Assembly: GCA_012845835.1 (NCBI GenBank)
Contig: JABAKD010000025.1
Coordinates: 20,685,423-20,749,422, forward strand
DNA length: 64,000 nt
Reading direction: 5' to 3'
From: Undaria pinnatifida
Taxonomy: Eukaryota; Sar; Phaeophyceae; Laminariales; Alariaceae
The translations under genes and the position numbers were made by a program. Below the pieces are notes generated by a model. The model saw only the letters and a list, made by a program, of their open reading frames with translations. It made no database searches and was not told the DNA's origin. Shown piece by piece: positions 11,721 through 23,440 of the stretch (within the stretch, counting starts at the first letter, position 1; every line of letters begins with the position of its first letter).

Positions 11721-14050
11721 TGCTTCCTATCAAGCTATTCGACGCTGTCATCCATATGCAAGAAAGTACGCACAAGGTGCCGAAGTCCGCCTCACAAGCG
11801 GTCCTTAGTAGGATGCAAGCTCAATCTTCATCGACTCGCTTAACAACTCACGGCGCTTGGCGTTTGGTGCACGCGATGTCTGCCTGGTCGGTGAAAACCG
11901 GACGTGTTCCGTCCCGGAATTGTAGAGAATCGATGGTCTACGGTCGCACGACTACGGCTATGCACGAAAACAGTACCCCCCCCCCCCCCCCCCCGCATGT
12001 CCGCCCCCCTGCCGCCGCCTCCGTCGAGTCTAAACATACCGCAATACATTCATCGACCCCCCTCATTACAAAACCCTCTTCTTCATCGGTCAAAACCTCA
12101 AGTCAGTCACCCCCCGCCCTCGCCTTGACCACTCCCCCCGTACCGCCTCCGCCATGTAAATATAAATGTATACTTCGCAATACATTCATCCACCCCCCCC
12201 GCGCCATGCGACGAAATCCTCTCCCTCGTTACGTTGCGAAAGCCCTTTGGCTTCTTCCTGTGGTCGCTCAGCTCACCGGGATCGAGGAAGGAAGAGTAGA
12301 TCAAGGACACGAAGCACCCCACGAACAGACACACCGACAATATGGAGAAGAACCATTCCCCGTACGCGGGGAGGCTGCATGCCGCGTTGATCCGTGGGGT
12401 GGTCGATCGGTCCGATCCGTGACGCAGGCCAGGCCGACGACAGACAACAGTTGGAAAAACGGTTGAGCGACGTAATCTTTAGGAATCATACATGCCCATT
12501 ACACGCATACAGCAGCAGGGTCAGCGCACCCCACATAAAGAACACTACTGTCAAGGACTTCAACGTTTTTCGGGGAGTTCCTCAACTCTCTGCCAGAAAC
12601 ATTTTGGCCACCAAAGAAGAGCCACCACCCCTACCTACCGTATGTAGCACACGTCACTCAGAGTCATCCCACGGCAACGGCTACAACTGTTGGGCCAACG
12701 TTCACGACCAGTTGAGCTCCAAGTGTGAACTACCGGTTAGAGTATTGTAATTTTACTATTAATAGTACGATGGTTGTTTAGCGCATAGACACGCTGGTCG
12801 GGTTGCGCGAACGAACGCCTTCCGAGTCATGTTTCGGGTCGTGAGATATTGAGCTAGCTCCTCATGTAGGGAGCTCAGAAAATTCTTAGAATATGCTGCA
12901 CTCCTACCGAGGGATGGCTCAGAAAAACTTAACATTCAACACAGCACAGTACCGCACGGAAGAGAACAAGCCTAATCAACAGCAAACCCCAAGGCCACGA
13001 GTGTGCGTTGGCTATAGCAAGTTGCCGACTATTTATCGATTGCCTGGGCAATGCAGTTGTGCTATAATACAACTCGGTTAGTTGCGCCTGGAAAATGTTG
13101 CAGATCTCCGCGTCTTAGCACTTGACTGGCGCTACGTGTGATCAACTAACAAAATACTAAGTCAGCGTCGGCTTACTCTCTGCCATCCGACAAAGAAGAG
13201 TTCCTCCAATGCATGCACACGGCGCTGTCTTTTTTTTACTTCAACTCGGGCATAATCCTAGCGTACAAGATATCTAGGCTCTGCTTACATGAACATGAAG
13301 AACAAGAGCCACGTCACCAGGAGCAGCGTCGTCGTCGTGATCAGCTGGCGGTAATGGACTCCAAGCATCACTTGACCTGGTAGCAAGCCCCCGAATTTAT
13401 AGAGGAGCGAACGCCAGGGGGCGGGGGGAGGAGCGGACGGTCATTACGCTAGACGGCGACAACAACAATCAGCAGCAGCACCAGCAGCAAAACTAACACC
13501 AACGAACACAACCCCAACGATACCAACATTAACACCAACAACACCCACACCACTACCAACAACAACAACGCCAACACCGGCCTTCAGCCCCCCCCCCCCC
13601 CCTCCCCCAACCACCACCAACAATAACACCAATTCCAGCCCCCCGTCTCTCACACCAACACCATTCCCATCCTCCTTCCACTGCCGGTCTCCGTCGATGA
13701 GAAGAAGGAACGGCGCCCCCCCCGCCTTCCTCCTCCCTTCCCCTCCCGCACCCCCCCTCCTGCCCATCACGTCCATCATCCCGCGGTGTCCGCACACCAC
13801 CCCCCGCCCCTCTCTATACACCCCACACCCCTCACACACATCACGCACACCCCTCACACACATCACGCACACCCCTCGCTCCGCGTCGCGCCTTTCTCTC
13901 ACCGTCCAAAAAAAACTTGTTATTGCCCTTCCAGCTCTGCCATCGCCTCTTCGGCGGGCCGGGGGGATCAAGGTGCGGCTGCCCCTCCTCCGAAGGCCTC
14001 GCTGGAACTCCCGGAATGCCTCCGAATGAATCCCGAGGCTGGGGTAACAT
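9018..14050 (-). CDS. DHHC-type protein S-acyltransferase (palmitoyltransferase), seven exons
   Basis: Exons in gene order are 14050-13903, 13376-13289, 12374-12184, 11385-11220, 10762-10601, 9893-9684 and 9141-9018. All have GT/AG borders and compatible phases, and together they give 362 residues ending in TGA. The family moves palmitate from its own catalytic cysteine to cysteines of membrane proteins. Visible parts are an N-terminal motif with WKGNNKFF (residues 40-47), TM1 about 61-79, TM2 about 86-109 followed by DPG (110-112), a Cys-rich domain (168-202) with the catalytic DHHC at 193-196, TM3 about 211-235, TM4 about 259-283, and the TTxE motif TTNE at 288-291. The usual four-helix topology follows, with the active site on the cytosolic face. 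Residue 199 is Thr where PWVGNC is usual. The exon 3 donor at 12184 was chosen over 12233 because only it keeps frame with exon 4. The start at 14050 is the first Met before the conserved motif; the frame is open upstream, so a longer N-terminus is possible. Confidence 0.9.
9412..9713. repeat. Local duplications in intron 6 of the DHHC gene, including the exon 6 donor
   Basis: ACGCACCTTGG.GGCTGCG..CACACCAA occurs at 9418-9450 and again at 9680-9712, where it spans the exon 6 donor. Between them, TGGTGCTCCGTCTCGAAA with the following 40 bases is duplicated (9479 and 9579). C tracts separate the units. Confidence 0.8.
10135..10440 (+). repeat. (GCCAA)n degenerate repeat in intron 5 of the DHHC gene
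   Basis: AGCCAAGCCAAACC units, ending in a GAGAGCGAG purine stretch at about 10445-10535. Intronic. Confidence 0.85.
11685..11720 (+). repeat. Poly(C) run of 36 bases
   Basis: An uninterrupted C run in intron 3 of the DHHC gene, one of several long C/G homopolymers here (others at 2455-2512, 4745-4762, 11975-11994, 13589-13602). Confidence 0.98.
11825..11970 (+). repeat. Dispersed 150-base repeat, copy 1 (in intron 3 of the DHHC gene)
   Basis: Core strings are GCGCTTGG, ATGTCTGCCT, GTGAAAACCGGACGTG, TTCCGTCCCGG and CGACTACGGCTATGCAC. Related copies are at 38885-39045 (minus) and 47140-47305 (plus). Confidence 0.75.
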
Positions 14051-14839
14051 ATACCAGTGCCATGTACATACATAAACGTTTCCCAGGTATGCATTCAAGT
14101 AGTAAAAAAACGAAACCGTGTAAGTGACAAGAGACAAAACAAACAGGGACGAGGACAAGAGCGACAACGCAGGGGAGAGGGGGGAGGTGGGGAGGGGACG
14201 GGGGATGGGTCAGCAACCAAAAAAACACCGAAAATATGCTACTCTTATACTTCGAAGTGAATATAGACTAAAGTGCAAAGACGATACTTGCTGCGGGTCC
14301 AACATATACGTGTACGACCGGGAAAAAAAAGACGCGGGGAAAATAAGTAAAACGCGATGCAAACAAATACACATGCCAGCAATACAAGACGTAGCGAGCG
14401 ACAAACGAAAACTATCTCGAAAAATAAATTTATGCACCAGGTATACAAATAGCGAAACACAACGTTAGAACAACCACGAAAATACGGCAAAAACGACAAA
14501 AAAAAAAGTGCTTCATTGATAGCAATAAAAAAGGAGACCCAGCCCGCCTGTGGTGTTAACGGCACAGAGTAATAGCTGTATGCAGAGGAGGCCTGGTGAC
14601 GCCGCGTGCCCAGAAAGTCAGGACCGCGAGCAAACCAAACAAGCAACAACAAAAAAATGAGAGGCGAAGGGAGCGGGAAGGATAAGCAAACGCGTGTCGG
14701 GGGGGGGGGGGGGCGGGGGGGGCATAAAGTGGACGCCGTTCCCCAGCGGACGAACAATTATGGGGATGGCGGCATTTTGGCATGCAGCTCCTCCACCCCA
14801 CGCGGCGATCGCAACGTACCGCAGCCCCGTAGACAGCAG
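14051..14839. other. Upstream region of the DHHC gene
   Basis: An A-rich plus strand and G tracts at 14700-14721. The minus-strand frame remains open from the assigned start to 14167, so some of this may be 5' coding or untranslated sequence. No core promoter motif stands out. Confidence 0.4.
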
Positions 14840-15145
14840 GCGCATAAGCAGCCGCGTAGGCACCAGCACAAGCATCCGCATAAGCAGTTGCACAAGCATC
14901 CGCACAAGCATCCGCACAAGCATCCGCACAAAAACCCGCATACAAGCATCCGCATAAGCAACCGCCTTATCATGCGCCTTATCATGCGCATAAGCATCCG
15001 CATAAGCAGTCGCATAATCCGCACAATAATCCGCATAAGCAGGCGCATCAACAGGCGCGAAAGCATCCGCATAAGCATCCCCTTAAGCAGCCTCATAAGC
15101 AGCCGCGTAAGCAGCCGCACAAGCAACCACATGAGCAGCCGCGAT
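14840..15145 (+). repeat. 12-base minisatellite (AAGCATCCGCAT/C)n
   Basis: More than 20 units such as AAGCATCCGCAC, AAGCAGCCGCGT and AAGCAACCGC. Both strands are open in several frames (for example CADACADA) because the unit is a multiple of three; I do not call a gene. Confidence 0.9.
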
Positions 15146-15578
15146 CGCAACACATCGTAGCCGCAATGCAGCCCCGATCGAAGCGCACCGCACCGCAGGA
15201 GCAGGCGCAGCCACAGCAGCAGACGCACTCGGCGTCGCAACGCAACGCAGCTGCATACGCATACTCGTACGCGGCCGTGCATCTCCGCGGCGCGCCCGTG
15301 CGTCGATCGACACCCCGTCAAACGCTCCTGCTTGACGCCCCACCTACAGCTACACTCAGCCTTACCCGTACTACAACATGTATACCAGGTATACCGATGG
15401 TTCAAACCTGCCTACCGCACGCCCTCAGCTGGTGAAATACGATTGGTCCATCTGCATATAACAACGCGCGCACGTAACACTCCCAAGCGTGTTTTGACCC
15501 TCCTCCTACATGACATTAACAAGTGCGCGCACGATACACATCAGAGTGCAATTGCTAACCGACAATTACTCCATGTAA

Positions 15579-15770
15579 CCCAACCCAACCCAACCCAACC
15601 CAACTCAACCCAACCCAACTCAACCCAACCCAACCCAACCCAGCCCAACCCAACCCAGCCCAACCCAACCCAACCCAACCCAACCCGACCCAATCGAACC
15701 CAATCGAACCCAACCCAACCCAACCCAACCAAGCCCAATCCAATCCAACTCGACCAAACCTAGCCTACCC
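15579..15770 (+). repeat. (CCCAA)n pentanucleotide repeat
   Basis: CCCAACCCAACC runs with occasional CTCAA, CCCAG and CCGAC variants. It resembles no standard telomere repeat phase-for-phase and lies internally. Confidence 0.95.
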
Positions 15771-17314
15771 CAACAACGCAAAGCAAGTAGTGCACATATC
15801 CTGGCGTTACAGCAGTTCCACCCCTGGCGGCCTTCTGGACAAGCCGTGGCAACAGGTGCCTTCTTTTCTCCCCCCCACTACCGACTGCACTAGCCTTATC
15901 CCCCCAGCAGTGTACTAGCCTTCACCTTCAGCGCACATAGGGCTTCCGTATTCCCACCACTCGTCGCTTTTTATCGATCTTTGCTACTTCGCGCGCTCTC
16001 ACATTTCTACTGTTTCGCAACATGAAAGGCACACAGAGCTATGTCTTTTGCTATTGTAATCCGCCAGGTATCGAAGCCCGCCCCTCACGGGGACACTTGA
16101 CCTGTTGAGTTTGTCACATAACATGCCCCCGGTGGGTATCTATAGCACGGTTCGTTCGTTGGATCTGCTCTTCGCGCAAACGACCTGTGCATATGTGCAC
16201 ACGGACGTTTGGCACGACTCGAATCTTCACAATCTCACCTTCTTGCTCCTGGGGCGGTGGTGCGCCTTCCTACCCGCAGACCGCGGGGCTCCACCTCGAC
16301 CTGTCCTAGCTCGCTGTCGTTACCACCGCATCAAGCACCGCACCAGCAACACGAGCAAGCCCAAACCGAAGGTGAGCGAGGGGATGAGGGGGGGATAGGG
16401 GGGGAGGGGAGGGGGAGGAGGAGGGAGAGGGGGGGGAGGGGTGTTAGGGAATACGAGGCGAGGCGGTGGGAGAGCGGGGGTCAAAAGGACGGGGGGCGGG
16501 GGGGCGGGGGGTGAGCTCGGGAAGGAAGGGGTAGGACAGGACGACATTTTGTAAATAGTAAATACCGCGCACGTCCGAGGGAATCTCGAACAATTCGACT
16601 CATGGCTGCGAAAAAAGCCGTGCGGTCACGCCTTGCGTCCTCCGAGAGGGGGCTGCTCCGCGTGGCTGGAACGTAGACAAAAGAAAAGGAACACAACCCT
16701 CGCCCCATACACAGCTCCACCTCTCCTGTTCATCAATATTTCTGATTGCAACGAAAAAGGAATGTCTGGGTCTGAGTCTCAAAGGGTTGGGGGGAGCGGG
16801 GAGGATTCTACACCCCGAAGCTACGGGTGAATGAACACATAGTCACAACACACTCTTAGTCCTCCCCCGCCCTCCGCCCCCAACAACCGCCGCTGCCGGC
16901 ATGGGATGGGTTCCACGCCCCCCTCCCTGCCATCTGGGATCTGGGACGCCAATAGGATAGACGTCAGATTGGATGAAAACGGGTGCTGCGGCAGGAGTTA
17001 CATTGAATTTGCCAACACCGAATTACTTTTCGCCAACAAAGTGCTCCAAACGTCACTCACTTGTCTTAGAGAAGCTCATGTTTTAATCCCGCTCGTCACG
17101 GATGGAACTGAGCGGTAAGCATGGAGGATGTGCTTCACCATCCCCTTATTCCTTTACGCACACGCTTTCAAAGGCATGTGAAACCCTTTTTACACCATGT
17201 CCGTACACTCACATCCCATGCCTTATCGTACCACGCGTCTGAACGGAATTTGGAGTAGTAGGTGCATCGTGAATTCCGGCTCGTCGATAACATGCACCCA
17301 AGAGCTGCTGATGT
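15771..17314. other. Unassigned stretch
   Basis: A plus-strand frame at about 16195-16370 (LTFLLLGRWCAFLPADRG) ends at a GTGAGC donor-like site and is followed by a purine-rich run, but no partner exon or family could be identified. The rest is non-repetitive without protein character. Confidence 0.35.
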
Positions 17315-17515
17315 AAGCTCTACAGCTACCCATTGTGTCTCTGGGACGCGTCCAACGTATTCAGCTTGGCAATGAGGTACATAAGCTCGACAGCTGCTCG
17401 TTGTGTCTTTGGGACGTGCCCAATGCATTCAGCTCGGATATGAGAAGTAATCTCGACAGCTGCTCGCTGTGTCTCTGGGACGTGTCCGATACATTCAGCT
17501 CTGCATACGACCTTC
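17315..17515 (-). repeat. Three 66-base units that read as a 22-residue peptide repeat on the minus strand
   Basis: Units begin near 17315, 17383 and 17449. The minus strand translates as RAECIGHVPETQRAAVEITS and variants. Unit length is a multiple of three in the two better copies. No complete gene surrounds it. Confidence 0.7.
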
Positions 17516-17849
17516 TCGTTCTTGAGGCGGACTACCCTACACGCCTGCCTCTCCAAACCTCATCCAAGGCGGCCGGCCTGCACGCATTACACTTTTCGCT
17601 TGCGCAGTACGCTTAGTAACCCTTTTGCTTCCCAGAGTTAATGCCAAAACGTGGCGAGCTCGGCCTTGTCAATTGCCTACGAGTACCAGTAGGAGTCCCC
17701 CGACAAGGCGGTCTAAGTAACGCGGCATTCGATATAAGGCGTTGAAAATCGCTTGGCGCGACTGGGGTTCGCACAACTACACTCATAACCCCGAATTGAT
17801 AAGGAGGCTTCCCTCAATAATGCCGTCATACTGCTCGAGCGCACCACCG

Positions 17850-18560
17850 CCTTATCGGGGTATCCATGCTGCTGTAGTGTGACCGTGCAGCAGTAAAAGT
17901 AGGATCACACCGCGCCCCGTGCCGCACATCCCCTTGCACGGTCGCGGTTCGGATACCAACGTCAAACTCCCTTCAACTCCCAACCAGCAGTGGCCCGTGC
18001 TGTCATCGTCACTTTTCGTCGTCAGTTTTTCGTTCTCAAATCTCAACGAGGGATTTTAACGCCTTTACAACTGGAAACCGTTCGGGGGGGAATCTACTCG
18101 GAATTAGTATAGGAAGGCGTTTTGAGGCTCCAAAGGGGTTCATCTAACCCTGTTGGAAAAAACTTATCTCAAAACGATGACTTGGTTTCAGGATTGGTCC
18201 CACGAATCAGCCCGGGCTAAAGGGGTCGAGGGTGTGTCCGAACCGCGGAAGGAGATGTACGGCACGTGCGCGCAGCACAATGAAACTTGCGCACAGGGTT
18301 GCGCGTTGACGCGTGGTACGATAGAGGTAGCAATAGCTTCTCGTCTGAAATGGTTTCTGAAATGACGGGGCTTCTTAACCCAAATTCGGTGGAATTTCGT
18401 TTTTTCTTCAACATAATTTTCGCGGTACATCAACTAGGCCGTGGGATTGATTGTCTGGTAGCAGCGCTTGTTGCCTCTAAGTCGGTGTTTTGGGATATCT
18501 CTGAAGCTCCACAACGGAGCAGCCTCAGGGAAGAAAAAAAATGGTGCATCTCTTACCGTA
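17850..18560. repeat. Degenerate repeat region with short inverted arms
   Basis: GTGCCGCACATCCCCTTGCA...CGGTTCGGATAC (17928-17965) pairs with GTGTCCGAACCGCGG...GATGTACGGCAC (18235-18268). Other parts match the repeat at 2100-2220. No coding content seen. Confidence 0.5.
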
Positions 18561-18654
18561 GCTTTGAACCGTTCTTCCTCCAAGGCTGATAAGACCGCAA
18601 AGGTCGCTACAGAGGTCGCTATGCCTGGACCCCAAAAGCGGTAATACTGATGGG

Positions 18655-18960
18655 CGTTACGCTTACGAGACAGGCAGTACGCTTACCTGGCAGGCAGTCC
18701 GCGTACGTATGTGTCACGCTCACGCATCACGTTTTGCTTACGGTTTTCGCTTGGGCAATACACTTGACCATTTCGGTGCAGCATTGGACTTAGGCCTTGC
18801 GCTTAGGCATTATGCCGGTAGGCATTTTGCATAGGTATTAGCTTAGGCATTACGCTTACGCGCCAAGCTTACGCAGTACTTGCGCTTGCGCACTGCCCTG
18901 GACAACCCTTACGCACTATGCTTACGGGCTGCTCTTATGCTAACGCTAAGGTTACGCACT
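18655..18960 (+). repeat. Degenerate GCTTACGC-type minisatellite
   Basis: GCTTACG, GCTTAGGC and CGCACTATGC units recur every 11-15 bases right up to the end of the adjacent minus-strand coding exon. Confidence 0.7.
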
Positions 18961-19033
18961 ATGCACTTCGCTTCACGATATTGTCACGCAGTAATATCTC
19001 CAAAATTCCCGACACATAAACACAAAAGCTCAC

Positions 19034-20556
19034 CGATGGCGTGGAGAGCATAGACGGAGAGTCCGTCACCGACCCCGCCGTGGACCCCCTGTCCATGTCG
19101 TCGCCGTCCGAGTGCCGTCGGCTGTACCCCTTTTGGTGCCTCCGCCGATGGCTGCTGCTCCCGCCGCCACCTCCCCCCGATCGGTCGCCGCGCGGCGTGC
19201 CGCCGGTAGACCCGTCACCGCCGGCGACACTCCTGTCGCTCGTCGGCGGTCGCTGCATCTCCATCCCACCACCTTCCCCCCCCTCCACCTCCCTGTCCCG
19301 CCCGCTCTCCCTCCGCCGGCTGCTACTTCCGCTGCTCCCGGATCGCCGCCCGCTCGAGCTTTTCGACCCCTTCGAGCCCCGCGAATCCCGCGACCCCTTA
19401 GACCCCCTCGAGCCTCGCGAGGTCCTCGATCTCGATTCCCCTGCTGTCCCACCACCTCCCCCTCCCCCCCCGGTAACGCCCACCTCCGCATAATCTCCAG
19501 CGGTGGCAGAATGTGAAAGCGAATGCGGGAAAGAATGCGAGTCGCTCGCCGCCGAGGAAATCATAGACATCTCCACTCTCGGGCCTGGCAGCTTCCCCTG
19601 GTCCGCCCGAGCCTGCCATACTCTATCCATCAGGTCCTTGGTCGGCACCGCCCCGGCGCCGAACCCGGAGTCCGCGTACACCGACTCCGCGTAGGCGGAC
19701 TCCGCGTCTGAGTCTTTCCGGGCCGCGGCGGCTGCGGCGGCTGCCACCCCCGCGGCCAGCTCCGCCGCCTCCTTTGCCTTTCTCGCCGCCGCCGCGTGCT
19801 TCTGTGCTTCCGCAGCCTGGGCGGTTTTCGCCGCCCTCACCGTTAGCGCCGCCAGCGCCGCCTCGCTCCCTTCCGCGTATGGGTCAGTATAGGCGTTAGC
19901 GCTAGCGCTAGCTTTGGCGTCAGCGGTAGCGATAACGCTAGCGTTGGCTTTAGCGTTAGCGTCAGCGTTCGCGCTAGCGTCGGCGTCAGCGATAGAGCTA
20001 GCGGTATTACCGTCAGCAATCGCGTCAGCGCGCGCAGCGTTCGCTCGAGCGGTCGCGACATAACTGGTCGCCTCTCCCTCCTCCTGAGTCGTCGCGAGAG
20101 CTCCGCTCCCCAGCCCACCGCCCCCTCCACTGCTACCGCTCCGGACGCGCGTGTTTCCTGACGAACCCAACAACCTAGTCCTAGTCCTAGGGCTTGCGGC
20201 CGCAACGCCACCGGGGCCGGTCGAAGCCCTCGAGCTCTTCCCGGACGACACCGACAGCCCCGAGGTAGGCCTCGAGCCGGGGGTGCCAGCGGACGCAGCT
20301 AACGATGCCGCTGCTGCGGCAGAACCGTAAGCTGCCGCGGAAGCAGCAGCCGATGACACGGGGGCGCCGGGAAGAACCGGTGTCAGGGGCTGGCCGTGGG
20401 GCGCGCCTCGCGGGGCGGGAGGGGCCGGGACGGGAAATACCACCGAGACGCCTTGCCCCGAAGGCTGTTGTTGCTGCTGCGGGTCGTCCAGGTCGCGCGA
20501 GTGCTGGAGGTCGTCGCTGCCGGCTAAAGACGTGAATCCTTCCGAGTATCTATCAT
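19034..20556 (-). CDS. Hypothetical Ser/Ala/Gly-rich protein, large internal or terminal exon
   Basis: I do not recognise this protein. The exon opens after a strong acceptor (TATTCCAG before 20556) with a sequence-complex stretch, DRYSEGFTSLAGSDDLQHSR. About 480 mostly low-complexity residues follow: poly-Gln, Pro/Ala, an Ala-Asn-Asp block encoded by a GCTAGCGTTAGCG-like DNA repeat (about 19870-20010), an Ala/Lys/Glu coiled-coil-like part, a moderately complex part (MDRVWQARADQGKLPGP), then Ser/Arg/Gly with RS-like repeats. It either splices at the GTGAGC donor after 19034 or reads on to a stop at 18959. High third-position GC and the absence of stops over 1.5 kb support coding. It may be joined to the exon at 27683-27917, which ends in a matching phase. 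No domain gives a function. Confidence 0.5.
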
Positions 20557-20824
20557 CTGGAATACAAGGGAGGTGGGAGGCGGGAGGGGTGGCGGGGCGC
20601 GCGCGGGGACGGGGGTGGTTAGTTTTGTTCCTTTTGAGCGGTTGTCGTGCAGCAAGAAGCAAGCAGCAAACAGCAGATGTAACATGAACATATAAATACC
20701 CGGTAAACCTGTCAGTCTGTAACGGTAAAACTTGAATGCGTCAATGGAGGACCAGAGCGAGACAGGGTGTGCTGGATGTCGTTGCATACTGTAGGTGGAA
20801 CTAACAGTTTTAATGTGAAGGCTA

Positions 20825-21035
20825 ACAATGACGACAAAGAAGACGACGATAACGACGACGACAACACCACCACCACCACCAACAACAACTGCAACGGACG
20901 ACGACAACACCAACACCAACACCAACACCAACACCACCATCACCAATACTGACACCGGTACCAACACCAATACCAGCAACCATAAAGCAACTACCGCACC
21001 CACAACCACAACAACCACAACAACCACAATAACAA
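20825..21035 (+). repeat. (AAC/ACC)n repeat
   Basis: Degenerate AAC and CACCAACACCAA units. Thr/Asn or Val/Gly homopolymer frames result on the two strands; not coding. Confidence 0.9.
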
Positions 21036-21374
21036 CACACAGGAACTTGCGTACAAACCCGGTAGACCCAAATAGCCCACTCCGGAAGTTATCTCACACT
21101 AATAACAATTTTTTTATGCATACCGAATTCCACACATGTCCGGTTTTGTCCCCCTCAATGCGGGTTATACAGTTTCCGTGTGCAGAACAAGGCTGAACGT
21201 TCTAGTCCTGTTGACCCCGGGATTAGCAGGGGGGTCACCGACCTGTATCCTTCACGAGGGTATACACACCCCGTAACGCGCGATCGAAGTATCACACGCA
21301 GCTTGCACAGCTGAGTTTATATCAATTTCCTTTTGGTCGATCTCACAGCTGAAGCATATTTCTTCATTTTTTTA

Positions 21375-21402
21375 AGCAACAACAACAACAGCAACCACAA
21401 CC

Positions 21403-21476
<74 letters not shown>

Positions 21477-21488
21477 AACAACAACACG
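21375..21488 (+). repeat. (AAC)n-(ACG)n compound microsatellite
   Basis: About 22 AAC units followed by about 11 ACG units, then AAC again. Recent, nearly perfect. Confidence 0.95.
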
Positions 21489-22829
21489 GATTGCGGACGG
21501 ATTCACCCAAGGACAAAAGTATCGTATGGACATAAAATCAGCGTAATCAGAGGAAGAATTCGCAAGATGCGTCGCTCCGAGCTGCCACTGCCCGTCGACG
21601 TTGCGCAATGAATTGTGAACCACGCGGAAGAATGAATGAAGAAATCCGGGGTTTGTAGAGCGACCTATTGAATCATAACAGTAGGTGTGATTGGTATCAC
21701 AGGGGATAGGGGATACAGGTATTATATACCTGGTGGCGGAACAATGTCTTCCCCGATGTACTCTCACCGACAGCTTTGCTACACAGCCTACCGGGTACAG
21801 CACAGGACACCTCCTGCTTGCAGAAACAAACCAACTTGTGGGTATACATCGAAGTATAATAACAAAACCCAGGGCGAAATTCACGACGAAATAAGAAATC
21901 CCGACACGGCCATCTTCATTTTAGTGTGGAACACACCCTTTGCAGAGAAATAACAATCAAGGCTCGGCCAGCATGTCTATTGTTGCATTCTTCTATACTC
22001 GTACAGCAGCAAGTGTCCTGCACCCTGTGCCGCTACTGCTGGGTCAGACTATTCCAGGTGTTTACCGAATCAAGAAGCAGTGTCTTACTGGATCTTACGA
22101 GTCAAGAGGTAGTATATCTTGAACCAAGCAGCAATCCGCTACCTGGTATCAAGCATGCATGCATACTTCGCAGTATGCTTGTGTTGACGGACGATTGCCC
22201 GAGATGGACAACGAACAGCGAGGACGAAACGTAAAGTTCTACATACCAGATAGATGGTAGGAATATGTTCCACCACTCTGGACGGAAACGTAAAGACCGT
22301 ATGTATATTCGTACGTCTACCCCAAAGGTCCTTGCGTTTCCGCCCAAATCCGTGTGCTCTATGCGAGACCTGGAGTTCGAAGTCCTGAAGGGGCAGTTTG
22401 GAACGGGCTAGACGCGCCCACTGCGACGACGACGACGCCGACGGCCGAGAAAAAAAAAAGAAGGAACAACACCGTAACAGAACTCGCGAGAACGTTGTCA
22501 ACAACGAAACTTTTATCCGAGCAGGGGCACAAAAGGAGGAAAACCATCAGAGCAAGAAGAAACGGTGTTGCTATCAACGAGTGTTGAGCAGGTGCTGCTG
22601 CTGCTGCTGCCCTGCATTGCATCCCTTCGCCTCAGATCGTGGGTACTGTTGTCGTGGCTATACCTTCGATGTCGCAAGACAAACGACGTGATGCAGGGGC
22701 CGGCAGAACACACCGTACCATCCAACACGATATCGGCATAGCCACTTGATGATGATAGCAAAGCAGCAACAACAATGCACAGATGCTCCCAGTGCCTGGG
22801 CGCGAAGTAAATTATTTCGGAGAAAAAAT

Positions 22830-23440
22830 ACTGCAGATACTTCGTGTACTCGCAGTATTTCGGGGTTGTGTACTGCGAATACTGCCAGCATATACTCGCA
22901 GTATTTCGGGGTTTTGTACTGCAGATACTCCCCGTACCTCAAGTATTTCGAGGTTTCGAGGTCTGAGACTGTGGATACTCCCCGCACTTCCATGCATTTT
23001 GCGGTGCGATACATTGGAACACTTCAAGTACCTCAAGAATTTCGGGGTTCTATACTTATACTAACGGTACTTGCTATTTTGGCTGCTGGTACTGCTCTTA
23101 CTGCCAATACTCGCGGTATTGCAGGGTTTCGTACTGCGAGGTACTACAGGTGGCAGTATTACGCAAAGTAGTCTACTCGTATGCTGCAGTATTTCGGGGT
23201 TCAGTACTGCTGATACTCTGAGTACTGATACTTTAATTTTGCAGTACTTGGTGCTTTTTACTGCGGGTACTGCTTATACTCCGAGTTTGGTACCGCTCGT
23301 ACTCCCAGTACTAGCAGTATTTCGGCCATCAGTATTTTGCCCATACTCCTAGTACTCGCCGTATTTCGGCCATCAGTACTGGCAATACTCCGAGAACTCG
23401 CACTACCGAAAATACTTGAAATACTCGAAGTAGACTCGGA
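22830..23440 (+). repeat. Degenerate minisatellite of about 50-base units
   Basis: GCAGTATTTCGGGGTT recurs at about 22852, 22890, 23184, with variants at 22942, 23035, 23305 and 23357, each linked to TACTGC.GATACTCC-type spacers. The units are mutated and vary in length, so the array is old. Confidence 0.85.

Larger units (their letters stand above)
11512..12537. repeat. Direct repeats of about 95 bases flanking exon 3 of the DHHC gene
   Basis: Bases 11512-11603 and 12438-12537 share GACAGACAA, AACGGTTGAG, ACGCATACAGCA.CAGGGTCAG and GCACCCCA. They sit in introns 3 and 2, either side of the exon that encodes TM2 and the DPG motif. Confidence 0.7.

Noticed and set aside
11569-12537. Possible extra exon reading [10 protein letters not shown] (two copies)
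   Set aside because: Exons 2 and 3 of the palmitoyltransferase join directly in phase, and exon 4 follows in phase, so these intronic copies are not needed; they are part of a duplicated non-coding block.
14556-15405. Long frames on both strands with CADACADA- and RMLMRML-type repeats
   Set aside because: The 12-base minisatellite is a multiple of three, so any frame without a stop is extended; no flanking conserved protein.
15579-15770. Interstitial telomere
   Set aside because: The unit is CCCAA with many variants, not a standard telomeric heptamer or hexamer, and similar G/C-A pentamers occur elsewhere here.
22830-23440. CRISPR-like array
   Set aside because: Units are degenerate, unequal in length and contiguous rather than identical repeats with unique spacers, and the DNA is eukaryotic.
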